A DNA stretch of 64,000 nt from Nesterenkonia alba DSM 19423. Its GTDB lineage: Bacteria > Actinomycetota > Actinomycetes > Actinomycetales > Micrococcaceae. Made by a program: the position numbers and the translations under genes. The notes under the pieces are model-generated. The model did not search any database and was not told where the DNA came from. It was given only the letters and a program-made list of their open reading frames with translations. Where the stretch lies: contig NZ_ATXP01000005.1 in assembly GCF_000421745.1 (NCBI RefSeq), positions 1 through 64,000 on the forward strand, written 5' to 3'. The first letter of the stretch is position 1. Each line of letters opens with the position of its first letter. Shown in pieces: positions 45,378 through 53,366 of the stretch.

Positions 45378-47065
45378 CACCGCTTGGACTCACGGCCGTG
45401 GAACTCATTCCCGGACAGTTGCTGCCAGCCATTCCGGTCGTGATGGTGTTGATCTCCCTGCTGGCAGCCTTGGTGATCTTCCCCTTGGCGGAGCAGCAGG
45501 TGCGGCTGCGCTCCTGGGTGAACATCCTGGCTGCCGCCTTGAAAGTACTGCTCATCGCGCTGCTGGTGCCCGCGGTGGTCACCGAGGATCTGCGCCCGGA
45601 GTTCTCCGCGCCCTTCCTTCCCGGCATCGACCTGGTGCTGCGGGTGGATCCGCTGGCGCTGTTCTTTGCCGGGCTCTCAGCGGTGTTGTGGCTGCTCACC
45701 ACGATCTATGCGATCGGTTACCTGGAAGGCAAACCCCACCGGTCCCGGTTCTTTGGATTTTTCAGCCTGTGCGTGACCGCCACGGTGGGGATTAGCTTCT
45801 CCGGAAACCTCATCACCTTCTTGGTGTTCTACGAGCTGCTGACCCTGGTGACCTATCCGCTGGTGGCCCACTGGGGCACCGCCGCCTCAGTGCATGCCGC
45901 CCGGGTCTACTTGCGCTACGCGCTCGGTGGGGGTGTGGCCGTCCTGCTGGGTGTGGTGTGGCTGACCATGGAGGTCGGGGCGGTGGACTTCGCCGAAGGT
46001 GGGGCAGAGCAGGTAGCCGAGCTCGCCGCTGCCCACCCGGGCACCGCCGTGGTGATCTTCGCCCTGCTGGTCGGTGGCATGGGGGTCAAGGCCGCGCTGG
46101 TCCCGCTGCATTCCTGGTTGCCGATGGCGATGGTGGCTCCCGCGCCGGTCTCGGCCCTGCTGCACGCCGTGGCGGTCGTCAAGGCCGGGGTGTTCGGGAT
46201 CGTGCGAGTGGTCGATGACGTCTACGGCATCGAGGTCGCCTGGGAACTGGGGGTGTTGACCCCGCTGCTGGTGGTGGCCTCCTTCACCGTGATCTACGGC
46301 TCCTACCAGGCGTTGCGGCAGACCGAGATCAAAAAGCGGCTCGCCTTTTCCACGGTCTCCCAGGTCAGCTATGTGGTGCTGGGAGTGACGATGTTCTCCG
46401 TGGCGGCCACCGCCGGCGGGGTGGTGCATCTGGTCCACCAGGGGATCATGAAGATCACCCTGTTCTTCTGCGCGGGGCTGTTCGCTGAATCTCTCGGGGC
46501 CCATTCCATCCATCAGCTGCGCGGGGCCGGACGGCGGATGCCCTGGACCTCAGCGGCGTTCACCGTCGGAGCCTTCGGTATGATCGGTCTGCCGCCGACC
46601 GCCGGGTTCATCTCCAAGTGGCAGCTGGGCTTAGGGGCCCTGGATTCCCCGCACCCGTGGGTTTTGGCGGTGCTGGTGGTCTCCTCGCTGCTCAATGCCG
46701 CCTACTTCCTGCCGGTGGTCTACGCGCTGTGGTTCGCAGAACCTCACCGTGCTGAACCTTCGGCTGAGTCCGCTGCCGAACACTCATCGAGCTCTGATGA
46801 CCCTGCTGGGGGTCAACAGCGCGGGGATCTCTCCGCCGATCAGCAGGTCACCGTACCGGCGGGCAGTACCGGGGATGTCCACGATGCCGCCCCGGCGGTT
46901 CCGGAACAGGATCACGACGACGACGTCAGCATCCGGGAGCCGCGGACCCTGTTAGTCCCTGCCCTGGTCACTGCAGCGTGCACCCTGGCGGTGGGGGTGG
47001 CCGCCTCGCTGACCTTCGCTCCGCTGGAAGTCGCCCGGTTCATCGCCGAGGGGGTGTTCTCGTGA
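45374..47065 (+). CDS. Mrp/NuoN-like antiporter subunit (second copy)
   Basis: 563 residues from GTG 45374, which overlaps the mrpD stop as GTGA like all junctions of this operon (GTG 45371 is also possible). TM5 Glu in FLVFYELLTLVTYPLV and TM7 Lys in MGVKAALVPLHSWLPMAMVAPAPVSALLHAVAVVKAG. It resembles the large subunit of hydrogenase-linked and archaeal Mrp complexes and may fill the role of the MrpA N-terminal part. A hydrophilic insert of about 70 residues, rich in Ser, Asp, Glu and Gln, lies before the last helix. Confidence 0.82.
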   Translation: MTPLGLTAVELIPGQLLPAIPVVMVLISLLAALVIFPLAEQQVRLRSWVNILAAALKVLLIALLVPAVVTEDLRPEFSAPFLPGIDLVLRVDPLALFFAGLSAVLWLLTTIYAIGYLEGKPHRSRFFGFFSLCVTATVGISFSGNLITFLVFYELLTLVTYPLVAHWGTAASVHAARVYLRYALGGGVAVLLGVVWLTMEVGAVDFAEGGAEQVAELAAAHPGTAVVIFALLVGGMGVKAALVPLHSWLPMAMVAPAPVSALLHAVAVVKAGVFGIVRVVDDVYGIEVAWELGVLTPLLVVASFTVIYGSYQALRQTEIKKRLAFSTVSQVSYVVLGVTMFSVAATAGGVVHLVHQGIMKITLFFCAGLFAESLGAHSIHQLRGAGRRMPWTSAAFTVGAFGMIGLPPTAGFISKWQLGLGALDSPHPWVLAVLVVSSLLNAAYFLPVVYALWFAEPHRAEPSAESAAEHSSSSDDPAGGQQRGDLSADQQVTVPAGSTGDVHDAAPAVPEQDHDDDVSIREPRTLLVPALVTAACTLAVGVAASLTFAPLEVARFIAEGVFS

Positions 47066-48846
47066 TCGCGCTGAGTCTGTTGCTCCCGCTGGCGGCAGTG
47101 ACGGTGATCGCCCTGGCGGGGGTGTGCGCTGAACCGCTGGCGTGGCGCATCCGGCGCACCACCGCGATCCTCTCCCCGGTGACGGTGCTGCCTGCGGCCG
47201 CACTGAGTCTCACCGGCACGGGACAAACCCTGGAGGTGCCCTGGTTGTTGTTCGGGGCGAGTTTCGCCGTCGACTCCTACGCCCGGGCCCTGACCCTGAT
47301 CGCGGCACTGCTCTATGGGGCCGCGCTCATGGCCGTCACCTGGGTGAAACTCAAGGACGCCGAACGGGGTTCTGGAGCGCTGAGCGGGTTCTTGCTGGTG
47401 TGCTTCACCGGCAATATCGGCACCTACCTGGCGGCCGATGCGGTCAGCTTCTACTTCGCCTTCGCGCTGATGAGCTTCTCCGCAGCTGCGCTGGTGGTCC
47501 ATTACCGCACTGATTCGGCCCGCCGAGCCACGCGGATCTACCTGGTGATGTCTGTGCTGAGTGAGACCGCGATCCTGGCGGCGTTCCTTCTCATCGCAGC
47601 GGCGGGCGGTGCCCTGGTGGCTCAGGCGCCGGCGGCGGTGGCTTCCTCGGAGCACACCGGAGCGATCGTCACCTTGCTGCTTATCGGCTTCGGGGTGAAG
47701 GCCGGGACCGTTCCGCTGCACGTGTGGCTGCCGCTGGCGCATCCAGCTGCCCCGCCGGCGGCCTCTGCGGTGCTGTCGGGGGCCATGGTCAAGGCGGGCA
47801 TGATCGGGTGGTTACGCTTCTTGCCGCTGGGTGAGGCGCCGGTGGAAACCGCCGGTGGGGTGCTGATGGTGCTGGCCCTGGTGGGGGCCTTCGCTGCCGC
47901 GCTCATCGGGGTGCTGCAGAAGGATCCCAAAGTGGTGCTCGCCTATTCGACGATCTCCCAGATGGGGTTCATCGCCGCTCTGATCGCCGTCGGGCTGCTC
48001 GCCGAGGAGTTGGCTGCAGCCACCGCAACCGCTGCGGTGCTCTACGCGGTGCATCACGGGTTGGCCAAGGGGGCCCTGTTCCTCGGGCTGCCGGTGGTCA
48101 AGCACTACGGGCGGGGAGCCTCCGGAGTGCTGGTGGTCATCGGGTTAGCCGGGGCGGGGCTGGCAGTGGCCGGGGCACCGTTGACCTCAGGGGCTTTCGG
48201 CAAGTACGTCTCTAAGGAGACGGTCGAGGGGATCGACGTCGCCGGCGTCGGGCTCGATCATCTGCTGCCGCTGGTGGCCACTGGATCCACCGTGCTGCTG
48301 CTGCGGTTCGGGTGGGTGCTGCTCGCCGCGGAACGTCAAGCCCGGCGCGGGGTGGATGGGGAACTGATCTCCTGGCTGCTGGTGTGTGCCGCCGGGGTGG
48401 CCGTGCCGTGGGTGGTCGGCATCTACTGGTTGGATGCCGGAACCTTCAGCTGGGAGCCAGGCCCGCTGTGGGATATGACCTGGCCGATTCTGCTGGGGCT
48501 GGGGATGGCCGTCGGGGTGTGGGCCGCTGCCCGGAGCGGGGTGTTGCCTCATCGGTTGCGCTCTGCGGACGGCTCGGCGGTCCAACCGGGGGACCTCATT
48601 GTGGCTGAAGAGTCCCTGGCGGTCCGCAGTGGGCATCTGATGGTGCAGGGCACCCACCGGGTACACACCGGGGCCGGGCGCCTGGCCGATCGCCTGGGCG
48701 CGGCGGTGGGGCAGGTGGCGGAGTCGGTACGCTCCGGGGTGGGGGCTACCGAGCGCCGGCTGAGTGGGTGGGAAGCCAGCGGTGTGGTGATGATGGTGCT
48801 GCTCAGTGTGGCCGTGGTGGTCGTCGCCAGGGGGTGGTTGTGGTGA
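47062..48846 (+). CDS. Mrp/NuoN-like subunit (third copy), lacks the TM5 glutamate
   Basis: 594 residues from GTG 47062, coupled by GTGA. Same proton-antiporter fold: GVKAGTVPLHVWLPLAHPAAPPAASAVLSGAMVKAG and DPKVVLAYSTISQMGFIAALI. In the TM5 position the copies above have E (GLEL, YELL), but here the segment reads FYFAFALMSFSAAALVV with no acid, so the classical proton path is altered. The C-terminal 100 residues after the last antiporter helices are a long polar region, then a helix (VVMMVLLSVAVVVVARGWLW). It may be structural rather than pumping. Confidence 0.8.
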   Translation: MIALSLLLPLAAVTVIALAGVCAEPLAWRIRRTTAILSPVTVLPAAALSLTGTGQTLEVPWLLFGASFAVDSYARALTLIAALLYGAALMAVTWVKLKDAERGSGALSGFLLVCFTGNIGTYLAADAVSFYFAFALMSFSAAALVVHYRTDSARRATRIYLVMSVLSETAILAAFLLIAAAGGALVAQAPAAVASSEHTGAIVTLLLIGFGVKAGTVPLHVWLPLAHPAAPPAASAVLSGAMVKAGMIGWLRFLPLGEAPVETAGGVLMVLALVGAFAAALIGVLQKDPKVVLAYSTISQMGFIAALIAVGLLAEELAAATATAAVLYAVHHGLAKGALFLGLPVVKHYGRGASGVLVVIGLAGAGLAVAGAPLTSGAFGKYVSKETVEGIDVAGVGLDHLLPLVATGSTVLLLRFGWVLLAAERQARRGVDGELISWLLVCAAGVAVPWVVGIYWLDAGTFSWEPGPLWDMTWPILLGLGMAVGVWAAARSGVLPHRLRSADGSAVQPGDLIVAEESLAVRSGHLMVQGTHRVHTGAGRLADRLGAAVGQVAESVRSGVGATERRLSGWEASGVVMMVLLSVAVVVVARGWLW

Positions 48847-49415
48847 ACGGCGTGCTGTTGAGCTACGGGATCTCCGGTGTACTGCGAGCAGTGGTCTTCG
48901 GGCTGCTGTGGGTGGCGTTGGCCGGCTTCGAGGCTGAGTATGCGGCCTACGGAGTGATTTCCGTGGCGGCGACCACGGCACTGAGCCTGCAGCTCATCCC
49001 ACCGGGACCACGACTGTCAGTGCATCGGTGGCCGGCTCGAGTGTGGTTTACCGTTCTGCTGATCGGGTGGTTCCTGTGGCAGTCGGCCCGGGGCGGGGTG
49101 GATGTGGCACTGCGGGCGGCGAAACCGCACACAGATATCGCTCCGGCCGTCGTGGTGGCCCCGGTGGTGCTGCCGCCGGGGCACGCCCGGCACCTGGCGA
49201 TGTTGATGATGAACCTGATGCCCGGCTCAATGATCCAACGCGGCCCCTTCCCCACGGACCCGCCGGAACACCACAAGGACGACGACGCCGGCAGCAGGAG
49301 TTCTCCCGCTCCCCAGAGTGGCGTTCACGTTGAGTTACACACCCTGGCGCTGGAGCTGAATCCCGCCGCACAGTGGGCCACTTTGCAGCACCGTGTCCGC
49401 CGCGCCACGGCCTAA
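48843..49415 (+). CDS. mrpE: Mrp antiporter subunit E
   Basis: 190 residues from GTG 48843, GTGA overlap. MnhE/MrpE family: N-terminal helices (GVLRAVVFGLLWVALAG, RVWFTVLLIGWFLWQSARGGVDVALRA) and the cytoplasmic domain with LAMLMMNLMPGSMIQRG in place of the usual LAN-ITLTPGT. DDDAGSRSSP is a polar insert. Last gene of the operon; mutM converges 17 bases on. Confidence 0.85.
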   Translation: MNGVLLSYGISGVLRAVVFGLLWVALAGFEAEYAAYGVISVAATTALSLQLIPPGPRLSVHRWPARVWFTVLLIGWFLWQSARGGVDVALRAAKPHTDIAPAVVVAPVVLPPGHARHLAMLMMNLMPGSMIQRGPFPTDPPEHHKDDDAGSRSSPAPQSGVHVELHTLALELNPAAQWATLQHRVRRATA

Positions 49416-49432
49416 CGGGTCCTGAAAGGGAA

Positions 49433-50428
49433 CTACCAGCGGCCGTGCCGGGGGCGAGGCTGGCAGCCCGGGCAGTAATAGGACGAACGGTTCATGAACT
49501 TCTCCCGGCGGATGATGCCCCGCTCCCGACGCCGGGGCTCATCAGAGACCGCACAGCGCGGGCAGGGCCGACCCGCCTGGCCATAAGCCCGCAGGGACCG
49601 GCTGAAATACCCCGAATCCCCGTTGACATTGACGTAGAGGGCATCAAAACTCGTCCCCCCGGCTGCAAGAGCCTGTTCCATCACATGCTGGAGAGCCTCC
49701 AGTAAGCGGGCCGCCTCCGCCCGGGTGACCGTTTCGGTGCGCCGGGCGTAATGCAACCGTGCCCGCCACAGGGCTTCATCGGCGTAGATGTTCCCCACTC
49801 CGGAGATCACCGTCTGGTCCAACAGCGCCCGCTTGAGCCCGGAACGTCGGGTACGCAGGGACCGGAAGAAACGTTCGGCGGTGACCACCGGCTCCAGCGG
49901 GTCGGGAGCGATATGCGCCGCCACCTTGGGCACTGTTCCGCAACGGTGGGCGTTGGGCCCAAGAGCGGGAACCAACTCAGACAACTGCATCCCGCCAAAG
50001 ATGCGCTGGTCAACGAACCTCAGCTGCCGCGTAGGGGTGCCGGCGTCGTCGTCGGTTTCTAACTCCACCGTCACCTTCAGGTGCTTCTGCGCCGGGGCGT
50101 TGCGGGATTCGATGAGCACCTGCCCGCTCATCCCCAAGTGGATCAGCAGCGCGGCGTCCTGAGCCGACTGCACTGCAGACTCCTCACCACCAGCTGCGGA
50201 CTCCGCGGTGGTTTCGGAGGTTTCCTGCAACGGAATCCACAGGTATTTACCGCGCCGCTGCGGGACGCCCAGCCGGCTGCCGGTCAACCGCCGACTGAAA
50301 CCTTCCGGGCCTGCGGGGTCACGGCGGAGGCTGCGCGGATCGTGGACGGTCACTGCGGTGACCCGGTGCCCGGCGGCCCAGCGCTCCACCCCGCGGCGGA
50401 CCACCTCAACTTCAGGGAGCTCAGGCAT
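49433..50428 (-). CDS. mutM: Formamidopyrimidine-DNA glycosylase
   Basis: 331 residues from ATG 50428. Removes oxidised purines and cuts at abasic sites. The catalytic N-terminal Pro after Met removal and Glu are in [13 protein letters not shown]; catalytic Lys in RRGKYLW; helix-two-turn-helix with [21 protein letters not shown]-terminal zinc finger CPRC...CPGC (with SSYYCPGCQ). About 40 residues longer than usual, because of two inserts (about 74-92 and 121-128). It overlaps the GNAT gene by 8 nt. Confidence 0.92.
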   Translation of the reverse strand: MPELPEVEVVRRGVERWAAGHRVTAVTVHDPRSLRRDPAGPEGFSRRLTGSRLGVPQRRGKYLWIPLQETSETTAESAAGGEESAVQSAQDAALLIHLGMSGQVLIESRNAPAQKHLKVTVELETDDDAGTPTRQLRFVDQRIFGGMQLSELVPALGPNAHRCGTVPKVAAHIAPDPLEPVVTAERFFRSLRTRRSGLKRALLDQTVISGVGNIYADEALWRARLHYARRTETVTRAEAARLLEALQHVMEQALAAGGTSFDALYVNVNGDSGYFSRSLRAYGQAGRPCPRCAVSDEPRRRERGIIRREKFMNRSSYYCPGCQPRPRHGRW

Positions 50429-50984
50429 CCTTGACCATGCGGATCTTGGGGAGGTGACCGATATTGGGTAGTCGTTCAGTGTGCCCATCGGCCCGGTAGC
50501 CGTGTTTGCGGTAGAAGGCGATGGCGCGGTGGTTCTGCTCCATGACCCACAGGTAGTGCGGGGGCGCGCCGTCCGTCAGCGCATTCAGCAGCTGCGCGCT
50601 GAGACCACTGCCATAGGTCTCAGCCAGCACGTAGAGCCGATGCAGTTCGTGTCGATACGGGGCGTCATCCTCCCGTGCCGCGCCGAAGATACCGAACCCG
50701 AGGATCCGGTCGCCGGCTTCGGCCACCAAGATCCTCTCGGCGGTACCGATGCTGGTGGGCCCGCGCTGATCGGCCGGGATCAGCGTCTCCCCGGTGGTCC
50801 AGGAACGCAGTGTTTCAGTCCACTGTTCGGCGCGCTGTGCCGGGGTATTGCGTGCGGCCAGCCACTCCGGCGGGAAATAGTGGCCGTAGGCCTCTTCGGC
50901 CGCCACCGAATGCGCCACACCCAAGGCTTCGGCGTCGTCGATTCTCGCCTCACGGATCACGGTCTGCAGCTGTCGAACACGCAC
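50421..50984 (-). CDS. GNAT-family N-acetyltransferase
   Basis: 187 residues. Motif A acetyl-CoA loop corresponds to [21 protein letters not shown], followed by [24 protein letters not shown], the classic GNAT motif B end. N-terminal [19 protein letters not shown]. Acetylates an unknown small molecule or protein. First gene of the GNAT-mutM pair. Confidence 0.82.
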   Translation of the reverse strand: MRVRQLQTVIREARIDDAEALGVAHSVAAEEAYGHYFPPEWLAARNTPAQRAEQWTETLRSWTTGETLIPADQRGPTSIGTAERILVAEAGDRILGFGIFGAAREDDAPYRHELHRLYVLAETYGSGLSAQLLNALTDGAPPHYLWVMEQNHRAIAFYRKHGYRADGHTERLPNIGHLPKIRMVKDA

Positions 50985-51098
50985 TACTCCAGTCTAGGAG
51001 GTCTCCGGTGACGGGCTCTTCAGCCCCGCAGCGACCCTCCTCTGACCAGCTCGACACCGCCCGGACACAGGCCCACGGCACACGCCAGGGACACAGAC

Positions 51099-51136
51099 CA
51101 GGGCCCCCGGTGGATTCTGATCCCCCGAGGGCCCTG
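51099..51136 (-). terminator. Hairpin after yceI
   Basis: Perfect 8-bp stem CAGGGCCC/GGGCCCTG around a 22-base loop, 43 bases beyond the yceI stop on the minus strand. Confidence 0.6.
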
Positions 51137-51179
51137 AGTCATGCTGTGGTGCACCGGCTGGGACAACCGCCGGTGACCA

Positions 51180-51719
51180 TCACTCGCCCTGGTGAACGAA
51201 AGCCGCCTCAATGTCGAGGGTGACCTTGTCGCCGACGAGCACGCCGCCGGCTTCCAGGGCCGCGTTCCAGTTCAGCCCGAAGTCCTTCCGCGAGATCACC
51301 GCGGAGGCGGAGAAACCGGCGCGGGTGGCACCGAAGGGGTCCACCGCCTGGCCGCCGAACTCGACCTCAAAGGTGACCTCCTTGGAGACACCGCGGATGG
51401 TCAGCTCGCCGGTGAGGTCGAACGTCTCACCAGTGGGCTTGACCCCGGTAGCCACGAAGGTCAGGTCCGGGTACTGCTCGGCGTTGAGGAAGTCCTCACC
51501 GCGGACGTGAGCGTCACGGTCGGCACTCTTGGAGTTAAACGAGTCGGCCTTCACGGTGGCGTTGACGTCAGTGGTGCCGTCCTCGGCGACTTTCAGGGTG
51601 CCGGTGGCTTCTTCGAAGACCGCGCGCACTTTGGAGATACCGGCGTGACGCACGGTCAGACCGATCTCAGAGTGGGCGGCGTCCAGGGTCCAGGTACCGG
51701 GAGTGAGGGTAAGTGCCAT
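51180..51719 (-). CDS. yceI: YceI-family lipocalin-like protein
   Basis: 179 residues from ATG 51719, preceded by AAGGAG. WTLDAAHSEIGLTVRHAGISKVRAVFEE, ADRDAHVRGEDFLNAEQYPDLTFVATG and LTGELTIRGVSKEVTFEVEF are YceI hallmarks. YceI beta-barrels bind isoprenoid-like lipids. No signal peptide is seen, so this copy is cytoplasmic, as often in actinobacteria. Two palindromes in the promoter region suggest tight control. Confidence 0.92.
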   Translation of the reverse strand: MALTLTPGTWTLDAAHSEIGLTVRHAGISKVRAVFEEATGTLKVAEDGTTDVNATVKADSFNSKSADRDAHVRGEDFLNAEQYPDLTFVATGVKPTGETFDLTGELTIRGVSKEVTFEVEFGGQAVDPFGATRAGFSASAVISRKDFGLNWNAALEAGGVLVGDKVTLDIEAAFVHQGE

Positions 51720-51790
51720 GGGTGATCTCCTTAAGATCGTGATCGCATTGCGTGTTTCGCGGGGAACTGGTGATCCGCTTGAGGTCATCT

Positions 51791-51859
51791 GTACGTGCCG
51801 GTCACGTACACCTCGAACGTAGGGAACCAAGCTGGACGCCAGCTTATTTCAAATTTGAA
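51791..51859. promoter_or_regulatory. Two palindromes in the yceI-fhaA intergenic region
   Basis: GTACGTGCCGGTCACGTAC (51791-51809; 7-bp perfect arms) and TTCAAATTTGAA (51848-51859; perfect 12-base palindrome) lie 72 and 129 bases before the yceI start. They look like operators, for example of MarR- or TetR-type repressors. Beyond these, the 362-base gap 51720-52081 shows no other gene. Confidence 0.5.
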
Positions 51860-52081
51860 GAAATCTCATCTCGGCGTCAGTCCCCTCCCGGAAAACAGTC
51901 CACCCCGCAGAGCGCCCCCGGGCTCATCACCCCGTATGCCCAGGGACCGTCAAGCCGGGCCTGATCCCCTGCTGGGGTTACCCCACGCGTGGGACGTAGA
52001 CTGTCTTGCGACACTGCCCGCAGTGCGTCGTGCCCCAACCCCATGGGCGCGAGCACGCCGATAGCCCAAAAGGAGGTGGCT

Positions 52082-52849
52082 GTGGGACTGCTCGACTCAT
52101 TGGAGCGCGGCATCGAAAAGGCTGTCCGCACCGCCTTCTCACCGCAGGGAGGGAGCCTCGGCCCCGTGGAGATCGCCACAGCTGTCCGCCGGCACATGGA
52201 CCGTGAGTCCGTGCCCCAGAGCAATGGTGCCCATCTGGCACCCAACCTGTACAAGATCCGACTCTCAGAGGCCGACTTCGCCGAGGCGAAGAAATACGGC
52301 ACCGCCCTGGCCGAGGAGCTCTGCGAGGAGATCCTCCGGCACGCTGACTCCCAGGGCTACACACTCATCGGCCCGGTGAAGGCCACCTTCGTGAAGAACA
52401 CTGAGCTCAAGCAGGGCCAGATGAGTATCGAAACCCGTAGTGAGAGCAGCGTGGACGAGGCCGTCTCCGTGCCCCGGCCCTCCCACGCGGCTCCGGCTGG
52501 ACCAGCGGCCACCGCCACGTTGCCCAGCCGGATGGAACGTTCAGCGGCTGAAGTCCGCCGCACTGTCGGCATGCTGGAGTACAACGGCGCCACCCATACC
52601 CTGGGGGCTGAGCCCACGGTCATCGGCCGGTCCTCCAGCGCGGATATCACCATCTCCGATACGGGGGTCTCGCGTAAGCATCTGGAGGTCTTCACCCACG
52701 CCGGCCGCTGGTACGCCCGGGATCTGGGCTCGACCAACGGTTCGTATATCGACGGGGAACTGACCACCCCGGACACCGGAGATGCTGAGCTGTACGACGG
52801 TGCCCACATCGCTTTGGGTAACGCGCGCCTGCGGTTCCGGCTCGGCTAA
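52082..52849 (+). CDS. fhaA: FhaA, FHA-domain regulator with DUF3662
   Basis: 255 residues from GTG 52082, seven bases after AAAGGAGG. N-terminal DUF3662 (MGLLDSLERGIEKAVRTAF...), a variable Pro/Ala-rich linker near 130-155, and a C-terminal FHA domain: VIGRSSSADITISDTGVSRKHLEV and DLGSTNGSYIDG supply the phosphothreonine-binding Arg, Ser and Asn. In Mycobacterium FhaA binds phosphorylated MviN and PknB products at sites of cell-wall growth. First gene of the operon fhaA-fhaB-pstP-rodA-pbpA-pknA-pknB. Confidence 0.92.
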   Translation: MGLLDSLERGIEKAVRTAFSPQGGSLGPVEIATAVRRHMDRESVPQSNGAHLAPNLYKIRLSEADFAEAKKYGTALAEELCEEILRHADSQGYTLIGPVKATFVKNTELKQGQMSIETRSESSVDEAVSVPRPSHAAPAGPAATATLPSRMERSAAEVRRTVGMLEYNGATHTLGAEPTVIGRSSSADITISDTGVSRKHLEVFTHAGRWYARDLGSTNGSYIDGELTTPDTGDAELYDGAHIALGNARLRFRLG

Positions 52850-52861
52850 GGGGACATCTTC

Positions 52862-53365
52862 GTGAGCGAACTTGCCATCACCGTTCTGCAGTTCGGTCTC
52901 CTGCTGCTGCTGTGGATCCTCATCCTCTCGATCATCGCCGCCCAGGGCCGGGACATGATGGTCTCCCGCCGCTCACGGACCCGCGCGCCCCAGAACCCCG
53001 TCCCGCCGCCGTCCGGGGACACCTCCGACGGCGCCCCGGCCACCGTCCACCACTCCGGCCAGACCCCGCGCCCGCGTCCCCGCCGATTGGTGGTCTCCGA
53101 AGGCCCGCTGGTCGGTACCGAGGTCGAACTCGGCTCCGCTCCGGTGATGCTCGGCCGCGCCCAGGAGTGCACGGTGGTGCTCGACGACGACTACGCCTCC
53201 GGTAAGCACGCTCGGCTCTTCCCGCAGGGCTCCCGCTGGTTCCTCGAAGACCTCGGCTCCACCAACGGCACCTGGCTGGGTGAGGAACAGCTCACCCGCG
53301 CCACGACAGTGGAACCCGGCGACCGGATCCGCATCGGCAAGACCGTCCTGGAGCTGAGGACCTGA
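52862..53365 (+). CDS. fhaB: FhaB (FipA-type), membrane-linked FHA protein
   Basis: 167 residues, GTG start. One N-terminal membrane helix (VLQFGLLLLLWILILSIIAA) then a cytoplasmic linker and an FHA domain with MLGRAQECTVVLDDDYASGKHARLF and DLGSTNGTWLG. It binds phosphothreonine on kinase targets and links to cell division in mycobacteria. One base separates its stop from the pstP start. Confidence 0.9.
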   Translation: MSELAITVLQFGLLLLLWILILSIIAAQGRDMMVSRRSRTRAPQNPVPPPSGDTSDGAPATVHHSGQTPRPRPRRLVVSEGPLVGTEVELGSAPVMLGRAQECTVVLDDDYASGKHARLFPQGSRWFLEDLGSTNGTWLGEEQLTRATTVEPGDRIRIGKTVLELRT

Positions 53366-53366
53366 C

